64,000 nt of DNA, taken from contig CM068842.1 of NCBI GenBank assembly GCA_028554795.2, positions 29,093,077-29,157,076 of the forward strand, written 5' to 3'. The notes below the pieces were generated by a model. The model did not search any database and was not told the DNA's origin. It worked only from the letters and a program-made list of their open reading frames with translations. The DNA is from Sinohyriopsis cumingii. Its lineage: Eukaryota > Mollusca > Bivalvia > Unionida > Unionidae. The translations under genes and the position numbers were made by a program. Positions 45,134-55,379 of the stretch are shown piece after piece (position 1 is the stretch's first letter; every line of letters starts with the position of its first letter).

Positions 45134-45180
45134 ATGATAATCATGTTACCGTGTCGGAATTTAACGCTTTCCTGCACACG
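45134..45180 (+). CDS. Multi-EF-hand protein, exon completing loop 5
   Basis: After TTTTTTGCAG the first two bases complete a His codon, giving loop 5 as DQNHDNHVTVSE (ligands D1, N3, D5, H7, E12), then FNAFLHT and a phase-0 donor ACG|GTAGGT. The phase match with the exon ending at 44,967 and the loop spacing of about 36 residues support it. The next exon was not found. The exon end and donor are repeated, degenerate, twice more downstream. Confidence 0.8.
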
Positions 45181-45315
45181 GTAGGTGTACATGGCTTGTA
45201 TAAATACACGTTACCCTGTTGGACTTGAACGCTTTCCTGTATATAGCTGATATAACTTGTCGAAATTTAAAACTTACCAGCACACGGTAGGTGTACGTGG
45301 CCTGTATAAGTTCCT
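45146..45315 (+). repeat. Degenerate triplication of an exon end with its splice donor
   Basis: Unit 1 (45,146-45,210) contains GAATTTAACGCTTTCCTGCA, CACGGTAGGTGTACATGGCT and TGTATAAATAC. Unit 2 (45,211-45,256) keeps GTTACCCTGTTGGAC and GAACGCTTTCCTG but loses the donor. Unit 3 (45,257-45,315) keeps TTGTCGAAATTTAAA and CACACGGTAGGTGTACGTGG, then CCTGTATAAG. Units are about 46-65 bp. Confidence 0.75.
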
Positions 45316-46436
45316 ACTTAACACGTCAAGTCAATCCATACGAGCTGAGATCATACACAGGGTCTGGTATCGTTAGCTGCAATTTACTTATAAATCCTAC
45401 AGGTACCATACATAATAACCCATGGTAGGATACTTTTCCCATTGCTCCTGTAGCCTATTTAACAATCGGCATTTATATCCCAGATTACGCTTCGCCAAAC
45501 GTAATAACTTTAGCACTGCTTAATTATCTCAGATATCGGACTTTAAAGGGCTACATCAAATTTTACTTACTATCCTACTTTTAAGAAATGCCAGTCGGTT
45601 TTTCCAGCGTTTTGCCGGACGTGTTCCCGCTTAATATGCAATCTCAATGTCGACCAAAAATTATGCACTGCGCCTACAAATAACCTCAATTTCAGTCGAC
45701 CAATGAGAGGACAGTGTTCCATTCAACTAGTTGCACTTAACATATTAAACGAGTGCGATTATGACCATTGCAAAGGCAACGTTGGAAAACGGGCTAGGAT
45801 TTTTTAAATGTTGGATAGTGAGACAACTTTGATGTAGGTAAAAGATAATAATTAAAAAAAAGAATGAAAAAAAAGAAGAAGAAAAAAAGCAAACAAAACA
45901 AAAGAAAACTCGAGTCTCTGAGCTAAACATCAGTGCTAAAGTTATTACACTACGGGAATCGTAACCTGAGATATCAATGTCCTTCTTTAAAAAAAGTCGC
46001 AGGAGAAATAAAAGAAGTGTCATCCTTTGCATTACTATTTTATTAGTACATATATAATGTACAATTGTAAGCAAGGATAAAAGTTCATGTGGATCATAGA
46101 TGTGCTTGCGGAAATACTGAGGCAAAACGTATTTGTTTCTGACTATTCTGATCTCTTTTTTTCTTTTCTTTCTGAAAGATATAGAGCTTATAACATAAGT
46201 TGTGATGTGTCAAACTTAAACGGTTTAATTAATGAATGTTGACAGATGGTCTGTCTCCGTCTGGGATCTATGTACTTCATTGAGAACTAATATGTTATCG
46301 AATCAAAATGGTCAAGTTTTTTTCTCTGAAAATGTTTGGTCAATGGAACATATTACTTTAATGAATAATTCATTTGCCGTGTTACGACTCTTTGGTCTTA
46401 AACTATGTAATAGAAAAGAGCGAAAACCAATAATGT
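45316..46436. other. Unassigned sequence
   Basis: Includes a purine-rich A/G tract at about 45,851-45,905 that creates a spurious Phe-rich frame on the other strand. No gene recognised. Confidence 0.4.
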
Positions 46437-46680
46437 ATTTCCCGAGAATACAAAGTGAAAATTTTAAAAGAACAGTACTGTGAATTAAATCCAAAGTGCT
46501 AAAGTTTATCACATGTTCAAATATATAAAGATCCAATTTAATTCTCGTGGTGTTCCTTAATTTGCTAATGGGTCAATGGCCTGGAATTTACCGATGTGTT
46601 AAGTCTTTGATGCATCACACTAATATAATCCAAAATATCTTTGACTGAATTCACCAATTAATGATTTAGTTAAAAAAATA
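46437..46680. repeat. Dispersed repeat, copy 2 (partner at 19,085)
   Basis: Blocks shared in order with 19,085-19,370, including GAATACAAAGTGAAAATT, GTGAATTAAATCC and TAATCCA.AAT.TCTTTG. About 20-30% divergence by eye, no ORF. Family unknown. Confidence 0.65.
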
Positions 46681-47560
46681 TTAATGAGGATTTTGTAGTT
46701 CCAGTGAATAATTTAAACAATTAAATCCACCCAAACTAAAAACTGAACACAACAATAATAATGATATCGCTTCGGATGTTAAAGTAGGAATGAGTAATTT
46801 TTGAAGTAAACAACATTGATATATAAAGCTAAGACACATTAATGGAGCCATGATATAGGCCATTCTTCTTTCTAAATTATTCAAATTTGTCAACAAGTTT
46901 AGGATTTTCCAAGTGAAAAACTAATATCCTGTATTCAGAAAGAAATAAACATGTGTACCTCCATTAATAATGATCTGAATATTTAATTTATAATCACAGA
47001 GAAATATTAGCTATGTACTGTGTTATTTACAAAATAAATGTCACTGGTCAGGTACACCATTAATTTGATTATGGAGAAAGGTATATTATAAAATACAGAT
47101 ATAATAACATATAATCATTAAGAAAAGACATCATACAATATAAATTAAATATACATAACAGCTGATATATGATAACGTGGCTTTTATTATCAAACGTTTG
47201 AATTATCTAGATATATTAGTACTTAAAATTAATAACAGCTGTTGCCCTTGTTTTATTATTGATATGTAAGATTCGTTATTGATTTACGAAAGTGACGCTC
47301 GCCTACATGACTAAGATATGTGTACTTCGGTAGTACATTCTTTAAAGTATAAAAGTCAGGTCTACAATGTGTGTTTAAAAAAGTCATGGTCTTATGAAGC
47401 AGGTTGAATTGGGGGCCCAACATTCCCATCAACAAAGAATTCTTTAGATTGAGTTTTTTCTCTCTTATTTTCAGTTGAAAATTTCTTGCAAGGCCATGGA
47501 CGCCATCACTTTGCTATTATCATCGTCATGCTTCGTCTGTTTTTTTTTTAAAACGAAATT
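46681..47560. other. Unassigned AT-rich sequence
   Basis: Nothing recognised apart from a pyrimidine-rich acceptor-like site at 47,475 whose downstream frames do not continue the EF-hand protein convincingly. Confidence 0.4.
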
Positions 47561-47591
47561 ATTATTATTGTCATTATTATTATTATTATTA
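47561..47591. repeat. (ATT)n microsatellite
   Basis: About ten ATT units with one interruption. Confidence 0.9.
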
Positions 47592-47798
47592 GATACACCC
47601 TGATGGACATGGGCATGGCGGGCACGTACAACCGGTTGGAAAGTAACTCTGAGGAGTACGCAACACCTTGTGCAGTTACAAACATTTATTTTTGACAAGC
47701 TATCTGTAAAAAATCATATTTACTCTTCAGTACACCAACATTAACATTGAAAGAACACAGATCTGTTTCTTATCAGGAATTTTCTTTAAACTCGTATA
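47592..47798. other. Unassigned sequence
   Basis: Short spacer between two microsatellites. Nothing recognised. Confidence 0.35.
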
Positions 47799-47820
47799 CA
47801 TGCTCGCACACACACACATG

Positions 47821-47872
<52 letters not shown>

Positions 47873-47920
47873 CTCGCACACACACACACATGCTCGCACA
47901 CACACACACACACACACACA
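47799..47920. repeat. (CA)n array with ATGCTCG inserts at four places
   Basis: CA runs of variable length separated by ATGCTCGCACAC. The insert occurs at about 47,800, 47,819, 47,870 and 47,891, so a CA run plus insert was itself duplicated. Confidence 0.93.
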
Positions 47921-49189
47921 CCAACAATACCTACGTATAAGCCAGATCAAGAAATTCGCTGGGTACAATACAAACAGCATGCATATGCGAAACCCTCATG
48001 TTTCTGATTATTCTTTTCTCTAAGGGAAGTGTGCAGGGTGGATTGGCGGTAACATTTGGTCTTTAATGTGTCGGTTTTAATAATTTAATCAAATGTCTTG
48101 ATTACGATGCATGCATATATTTCTCATATGTAGTTATCTATAACTGAAGGTATATGTAATACAAATCATCAATACCTTGCCAGTTACTGAAACTCAAAGT
48201 CAAAGATATGAGAGACGGTTTTGTAAAACTTCCAGGTAACTGCATATTAATAAGAGAACACTCTCAATACTGATTTGACAATACTCAAGAATATATTTAG
48301 TTTTGATGGATGAGCTCTTAACTACAGGATTTTGGGCTACCCCGTCTAATGCACGACCTCTTCGTTAATTATAAAAATATGTGACTAAGAGAACCTATGT
48401 TTGGGTTAGCAAAGAATCTAGGAAATCCCAAGTCGAATGATTACCTTACATTTTTGACACATTCGATAGGAAAATTTAGCTAATTAGCTAACCTTACTTT
48501 TTCTTATCTCGGTTCGGTTGTTTCAGCCTGGTTGTTTCAATCAGTGTCCACGACAAAGATATAATTGTACGAACTACCTTTTATTTTTCAAGGGAAGCAA
48601 CCCATCTTCTTTTCTGCGGTGCCTGATGGTTTGGCTTTTAACGACACAACCATCGGTACATTGACAAATTTATGTCAATACGTTTAGAGAAAAGAAACGT
48701 ATAACTAACACCCTTCAGAAAGCCAAAGAAATAAACCAGAACAAAACCCCCAAATAAAACAAATAAAATCTACTACAAGACTTTTAGCAAGGGAATATCA
48801 TGACCCTAAACTTTAGGAGACAAAAATGTTTACCACACATCCTGTACCTATTGCATGTATATAGTTCAGTTTTTTATATTATGAAACCTTCCCGACGTTT
48901 GCTAAACACGAACTTGTCATTTACCAAACCTCAGCACAGTGTAAGATAGAAGGCCTTTCCTTTCTCTTAGACTAAATACAGGTTTCTCTGAAACCAGAAT
49001 AATCTGCGGCTGAAAAAAGTTACAAAAACAGGAGGTGAAATAAATATAAATGAAAAGGTAATATACGAAGAATTGTATTGCAAATATTGTTACAGAGCGT
49101 GAAAATGTAAATATTTGACGTAAAACATTGGAGCACATGCAGCTTTTTGAACTTGAAGGATATCTGCAGAAAAAACAATGAAAGACGAC
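47921..49189. other. Unassigned sequence
   Basis: No gene, SINE or LINE recognised. Confidence 0.4.
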
Positions 49190-49310
49190 CTAACTCCAAG
49201 TGACACACCTGATCACATCTTATTATCTCAACACCAGGCCGACCAGTCCTAATACTAACCTCGTAATGCTGAGCGCCAAGCAAGGCACCCATTAGTACCA
49301 TTTTTTTAAG
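49190..49310 (-). repeat. SINE family A, copy 3 (body only)
   Basis: On the minus strand: GGTACTAATGGGTGCCTTGC, TTGGCGCTCAGCATTACGAG, GACTGGTCGGCCTGGTGTTG and AGATGTGATCAGGTGTGTCA, aligning with the body of copies 1 and 2. The tRNA-like head is missing. Confidence 0.85.
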
Positions 49311-49544
49311 TCTTTCATATGAATTGAGGAGATGTCACAGATGACTGACGCAAGCTCGATGTTGGAAATAAATAAATAGCATGTAGGAAACAAAATCATA
49401 CCACGTGACACAAGTTCCTCAGATTATTTATATGATCCGTTCTGACATCGGCTCATAATATATAAGAAACGTTGTAAGTGACTTCCAACTTATACTAACC
49501 TCCACTACAGTGTCAGTGAATTAATATGTATAACCAAAAATTGT
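49311..49544. other. Unassigned sequence
   Basis: Nothing recognised. The 5' limit of the following LINE remnant may lie here. Confidence 0.35.
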
Positions 49545-49829
49545 ATCAATAGGATATGGCAAGAAAACTGGAACCGAAATACTACAGGCAGAAAGCTATA
49601 CTCCATCATAAAAAACGTCAACAGATCTTTGAAACCACCAAACGTGAACACTAACGATCAAAGGATCATAAACATAGTTTACACAGGAAAAACCAAATTG
49701 ACCAGGTGTTTTGGGCAATACACAGGACCCCAACCCGACAACCCAAACTGCTACCACTGCCGGGTTCCAGAAGACCTAACACGTATATTCAACACCTGCC
49801 ACAAACTAAAAACAGAAAAACCAAACTAA
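49545..49829 (+). pseudogene. C-terminal end of a non-LTR retrotransposon ORF2
   Basis: One frame reads RIWQENWNRNTTGRKLYSII, then a linker, then an uninterrupted stretch ending CFGQYTGPQPDNPNCYHCRV, PEDLTRIFNTCHKL and a stop. WQxxWxxxxxGRxLYxII and the C-x2-C-x-(8-12)-(H/C)-x-C knuckle are typical of the end of many LINE ORF2 proteins (Jockey/R1/I-type groups). The RT itself is absent, so the copy is 5'-truncated. Confidence 0.65.
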
Positions 49830-50017
49830 AGATGGAGCCAAATAAGATTGGATCCCCGGATACATACATAGATTTTGAATGAATAACAACCCTAATCTCA
49901 ATCTCACCTATATAAATATTAAATTTACACATGAATCTGGGTTACAAAACAAAATATGAAAGCAAAATTACATAGTTAAATTGTTATGAACTAGGAGACT
50001 GGCTAACAAACCAAACG
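49830..50017. other. Sequence directly after the LINE stop codon
   Basis: Begins AAATAAGATTGGATCC, resembling the unit starts of the tandem repeat that follows (AAATAAGATCAGATG), so it may be a fourth, diverged unit. Confidence 0.4.
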
Positions 50018-50400
50018 TGAAGACCAATACGATTAGATGCCTTTGACATGTCTTAGCGACCCGAGCATTCGGCAAAGAAATCTATCTTATCCCAATAGTT
50101 TTAGCCAGAAAATAACATCGCACAACTAGTACAGCCTAACAAACATAAACATAGGGAACAAATAAGATCAGATGTCTTTGACACGTCTTAGCGACCGGAT
50201 TAATCGGCAAAGATATATGTCTTATTCAAATTTTCCTTCGAAATAAACCTCACATAACTAGTATTCATGCTAAGAAACTCAAATTTAGGGGGAAAATAAG
50301 ACCAGATATCTTTGACACGTTTTAGCCACCCGAGTAATCAGCAAAGATATCTGTCTTAATCAAATAGACTTTGCCTGAAAATAAAAATTACACCAAAAAA
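50018..50400. repeat. Tandem array 1 behind the LINE, 134-135 bp x 3
   Basis: The anchor CTTTGACA(C/T)GTCTTAGC occurs at 50,041, 50,176 and 50,310, each followed by an AATCGGCAAAGATAT-type block and a TCTTA.TCAAAT block. Non-coding. Confidence 0.88.
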
Positions 50401-50755
50401 AAATCTAACCAAAAAACAAAATCAAACCCAAAAAATAACACCTTACAATAAAGCAACTAGAAATAGAAATAGGAAGGGGGGGGGACAAAAATTTAAAAAA
50501 GGGGTGGTGGGGTGGTGGTTTCCAACTTTTTTCTTCTGAGAAAGAGAGAAAAATAGAAATTTTCATTTTTCTTTTTAAAACCTTTTTCTTATATTTATTT
50601 CTCTTTTATATATCAATCTAACCACACCTTTTCCCCTTTTCTCTAAAGAATACATGACTAACCTAGTATGCACGTAACACCACTAATACCTCTGAGAATA
50701 CTCTAGAATAAGGTGACATTAATGTCTATACCACGAGAAATTCTAGGCCCACAAA
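50401..50755. other. Low-complexity spacer in the LINE tail
   Basis: A-rich, then a poly-G/purine stretch at about 50,470-50,520 and a T-rich stretch to 50,640. No gene. Confidence 0.6.
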
Positions 50756-51025
50756 ATTAGAGCATATAAGTTGGTCAAACACCCAAGACCATCAGGGCCC
50801 ACTGTACAAATTAGAAAAACTATAAACAACTTAGGAAAGAAGAACCCAAAATTAGCATCTATAAGGTTGTCTAAACACCAACAGCCATCAAGCCCAGCAG
50901 CACAAGGCTGCAAATAAAACAACGATAATTAAGACAAGTAAGACAGTAAGACCCTAAAAAGAGAATCCTTCATATAAGGTGGTCTCAACAGTCCAAGACC
51001 ATCAGGACCAGCCACACAAGGTGGA
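50756..51025. repeat. Tandem array 2, about 96-115 bp x 3
   Basis: The anchor CCAAGACCATCAGG (or close) occurs at 50,783, 50,879 and 50,993, preceded each time by ATATAAG(G/T)T(G/T)GTC and followed by a GCC(A/C)AC/GCAGCACAAG block. Confidence 0.8.
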
Positions 51026-51230
51026 AACTTTACTAAAAACTGTCACCAAAGATACCTCTCCTAAGCTAAATTCTAAACTGAAAACACCACAGTTCTTTTC
51101 TTCAAAACTGTGTAGGACGACAATTTAGACCTGATACCCCGAAGTCTCCTCCCTTGCCACGGCCAGACACCAAAATAAATAACGTGCAGTGCACGCTCTT
51201 AACACTACTGAAAATTCAGTACCAACATAT
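51026..51230. other. Spacer between tandem arrays 2 and 3
   Basis: Unique sequence, no gene recognised. Confidence 0.4.
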
Positions 51231-51830
51231 GAGTGCGTGATGGGTCCATTCCCACTGATGCATACCTAAATGCAGCTAAGTAGTAGCGACTGAATAGGTC
51301 GAGTGTGTGTTGGGTCTATTCTCACTGGCCTTCAAACCCTCCATTCAGACAGTTAGGGACTAATCTTAGTCCCACTGCATGACGGCTTCAATCAATCAGT
51401 GCTCCGTGAACACATAAAAGCCATGGGGAAGTGGCTCGAATTCCTTCACCTATGAGTAATTAAATAGTATACCGTGTAGGCATAAAACAGTGGAACATGC
51501 ACGACTGTGCGAAGACCACTTAAATCTAAATTAACTAACTGACTTCCAAAACTAACTTCAACTCGAGTGTGTTGGGTCTATCCCCACTCAAGTATTGCCT
51601 TACATTCAGGTCGCTAGGGTCTATGAAGCCAGTCATATTGACCCAAGACCTGACGGCTCAATTAAATAGTGCCTTTTTTGCACAGTAATGCTTGGGGAAT
51701 GAGGCTCTACATCCTTTCCCCAGGATCAATTAAATAGTCCGCTTATGGACATTAACCAGACATACATGCTCGTATGGGCGAAAACGTCTATAATTTAAAT
51801 GATGATGACTTCCAAAACAGTCACTTCCAC
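51231..51830. repeat. Tandem array 3, about 261 bp x 2 plus a partial unit
   Basis: GTGTTGGGTCTAT occurs at 51,308 and 51,569 with matching downstream blocks (CATGACGGCT/CTGACGGCTC, TAATTAAATAGT, GACTTCCAAAAC). A short diverged start (GTGATGGGTCCATTCCCACT) is at 51,235. Confidence 0.85.
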
Positions 51831-52684
51831 ACCACTCCCTCGACCACAGGATGCTATTCCTGTCCAAGAAGGCACTCAGTAATAATACATAATTCCTTTC
51901 ACACCTAATTTATTTTTATATTCGGTAAGCCATTGTGGACTTTCTGCGTTGCGCCAAACTGAAGCAGACCCAGCCCTAATATGTGCGGGGCCCGATGCGG
52001 CATTTGTGGGCCAAAGGCAGCAAGGGATGCACTCGGGGCCCCAGTAAAAACCAAATTGCATTACCGAGGTGATTTCATGAAAGCGCGGAGCCCAAGGCGG
52101 TTGCCTAGTTCGGCTTGTCCTAGGGCCGGGCCTGAACTGAAGTTACTGTTACCGAAACGAAGGAAATGCGCGAAATGTGCCTGCTCCGACAAAATTACGT
52201 TCACCTTCAATATATATTAGCGAAATAGTTAATCGTTAAGCAGTTTAGAACCGGCTCAAAACCTCACGCCATTGAACAAAATGAAGGAAGCTGTATCAGA
52301 GAGGATGCTAACATGGTGGGTTTGAAAGATATTACATTTTAAGATTATGACATACGTGGGGGTGGGGTGGAGGTGGGGTGAGACAGCATATTAGAGCATG
52401 AATAATTTTAAAACTGCATGATAACAAGAAGTTTGAATTTATGTTGATTATAAAACCAAAGGGAAAAATAAAGTATATCCATAAACAGCACTAGTAAATA
52501 ACAAACTGGTACACACAAAGCGTGATACGGTAATTTTGATGTAAACAATTTCCATGAAGGGCAGTAAACGGCATTGCCTTATAAATATATAACATCCAAA
52601 AATATGAAGCTTGATTTCACTATATCTCAAAAACTAAACAAGCCCCTCCCTAATACAGTGTAAAAGACTACAAGCTGGTCTCTG
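51831..52684. other. GC-rich island and unassigned flanks
   Basis: 51,940-52,140 is markedly GC-richer than its surroundings (GGGGCCCGATGCGG, CGCGGAGCCCAAGGCGG, CTAGGGCCGGGCC). It carries overlapping frames on both strands but no known domain and no matching copy in the window. It may be a piece of a repeat or transferred fragment. The rest is AT-rich and empty. Confidence 0.35.
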
Positions 52685-52890
52685 CAATTTTGAACAAAAT
52701 AATGGGTAATGAAAATCACGCTATTGTCGATACAATCACTAATGCAGTCAAATTTTGAACTAAATAATGGGTAATGAAAATCACACTATTGTCGATACAA
52801 TCACTGATGCAGTCAAATTTTATACAAAATAATGGGTAATGAAAATCACACTATTGTCGATACAATCACTGATGCAGTCAAACTTTGTAC
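52685..52890. repeat. Tandem array, 65 bp x 3
   Basis: AAATAATGGGTAATGAAAATCAC-type units start at 52,698, 52,763 and 52,828 with exact 65-bp spacing and few differences, indicating recent origin. Confidence 0.93.
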
Positions 52891-53192
52891 AAAGAAGATA
52901 AACCAAATATGCAATTTTCTTGGGTACTTTTTAAACATGAGTACTGTCGACACGTTTAAAAGAAAATATAAAAAAAAAAAATATAAAAAATTGGTTGCAA
53001 TGAATTACCAATAAAGTATGCAAAATCAGGTCGTTTGAGAATAGATTTTATACCATACCGAAGAAAGAAAACCTGGTATACTTGTTACAGTGTGTCTGTG
53101 CATAGAGTCTGAATATAAAATTGTTCCTGTGGAATACGTTGCCATCTGCACGAATGGCTCAGAACTTTCATTTGGAATAGAATAAGAAATGT
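52891..53192. other. Unassigned sequence
   Basis: Nothing recognised. Confidence 0.4.
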
Positions 53193-53212
53193 ACGCGCGC
53201 GCGCGTGTATGT

Positions 53213-53242
<30 letters not shown>
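53193..53242. repeat. Compound (CG)n...(GA)n microsatellite
   Basis: GTACGCGCGCGCGCGTGTAT, a possible Z-DNA-forming alternation, followed by about 18 GA units. Confidence 0.92.
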
Positions 53243-53243
<1 letters not shown>

Positions 53244-55379
53244 CACATGCATGTGTAAAAATAGTAAATAATCTGCATGTATAAGGATTATGATAATAGC
53301 AGTTATACTGTCCGATCTGTTAAAGCGATCATCAACATCAAGATACCAATAATTTATGTTGATACAAATGGATGCAGCGGCTACTATTTCCATTTTTTAA
53401 GATAAATAATGATTTATTTATCCTCTCTGATGCTGTGTTGAAATCTTAGATTTAAACAAAATGCAAATAATGGAACCTACAAACGACATTAGGTTCAGCT
53501 AGGAAAGAAGCAACTTTCCCAACTATTTTTAAAAGCCAGGTAATTACAACGTCATTAATTCCATATTTCGCGTAATTTTGCTGTGCCTGAAACCTTTGTT
53601 ATATACAGAACAACAAAGGACTGAGTCTAATATGCGTGTCTAAGCTATCGAGTACTTACATAAAGTACCGTACCTTGTCAGCAAAAGATTACCTATCGTC
53701 ATTCGTCATACAAAGCTACATAGTTTGTTTTTATGTCTTAAATCTCATGGCAGTTTGAACTGAGTAACATCTTTTCTACGTAATCTTTTTTGTGATGATA
53801 TATGCAATATTTTTGCGTTTCAAATTTTAAATTCTTTTTCATTCCAAAAAGTTAACTTCTCTAGAACATTTCCTTTTCTTTTACCAAACGTGTTTGAAAC
53901 ACATGTAGACAAATGTTGTGGGACATATGGCTTTCTCCACACACAAGCTTGCATCAAAGATGGGCCAATACTGATGCATATAGGTTGATCATTATCATCC
54001 AGTACTTCATATTATTGAATTGTTAATATCATTGTGTTTTCATCCGTTTACTTTGGAAGCTGAATTAGTAACACGAGTCTTTAAGCTGACTTTATAAATG
54101 GTCGTTGCTTAGGTTGGGAACCACTTTTTCACGTAGGGTATAAGAAAAAAGATCATAATTTGAAACCGGGTCAAGGTTTAGATTACGAAAACTTCAGCAA
54201 CCACATTTTTGTTCTTTAGCCCAAATGAATGGACAGTTTGTTTTGTTTTTTCTTTCTTCCCTCCACTTATGTTTAACACTGAATAGGAAGCAACAATTAA
54301 CATAGATACTTTTGTAAACCCAGACAAGACTATTTCTTCTTTCTTTTATGAAACCCTTTGCCCTTGCATTTGTCGTGACTTTTAAGAGAAGTTTTGGAGA
54401 ATGAAAGAGGAAGCTGTATTAACAAGAATATTGCTGCGTAAAAATACTAACTGAAAAAAGCTTGAAAATAAACTATTTTAGATTAGGAAACAAAGGGAAT
54501 ACTATTTCTGGAACATGATTGATCATGACTTACAAGCAAAGTGAACTGCAAGAACAAAAAATTAAACTATCTTCATCACCCAACGCTCTGTTCTCTTTCA
54601 CTTCGCCTGAAATCCCATTTGCAGGTGAGATTGTTCTTTCTTAACTGAACTTGGACTACGTTACAGGAGAACCCGTTTGAAGAAACCACCCATTTTCCAG
54701 CAAAACATGGTGCCTCAAGGAAAGTGGTCTCTCACTGGAGGCCATTTCTCTGTATAACAGCTTATTTCGTGCATTGATGATCTCGTCTCTAAAGACAGGC
54801 AGTCTTTCATAGCAATGGTCTTTCAATGCAGATTTTAGTCTTTTGTTGTATTAGATGATATAACAGTTAAGAAGTTATTAATTATTTTCTTATAACAGCG
54901 ATCAATTAGTTATCAAAATAGCGTTTTGTAATGTATTCCTACTGCCAAAATATAAATAGTAACTTTCAGTTTCCGTTTCATTGTGGATGGGGGGGGGGGG
55001 GTAGGATAATTGCTTTTTGGCACGATACGTTTGATAAAACTTCAAAAATGACATTGACATGCTCGGCATAAATATACTGCACGTGCCATGTTTAAAAAAG
55101 GCTTTTCTGTCAAGGTTATTTTTTTAAAAACAATGCTAATAAAACATTGGCAAATAGGAACAAGAAAAAAATATACAACAATAAGGTACATAGTAAACCA
55201 TTTCTTTGGGAAACAATGTAAGCTAGCTAGAAATAAATATGAAACTGCTAAAAAAATCACTTACCACTAAACACGCAGCAAAGTAAGAATGGCATGCTTC
55301 CTGCCTGAAGAAATTACAAAGAAAAACAATCTGAAAATTTTCAAACCTCCATAGGAAGAAGACTCAAGATAAACAATGA
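53243..55379. other. Unassigned sequence
   Basis: No gene recognised. A run of 12 G lies at about 54,989-55,000. Confidence 0.4.

Noticed and set aside
45745-46125. 126-codon minus-strand ORF with a Phe/Ser-rich stretch
   Set aside because: The Phe run is the complement of an A/G-rich tract. No domain outside it.
47476-47695. Next EF-hand gene exon
   Set aside because: The acceptor is good, but the in-phase frame runs into T and ATT repeats and shows no EF-hand pattern.
47727-48007. ORFs of His-Thr and Cys-Val repeats
   Set aside because: Translation of the CA array.
50018-51830. CRISPR-like direct repeats
   Set aside because: Units are long, diverged and contiguous, without short identical repeats separated by unique spacers, and the genome is eukaryotic.
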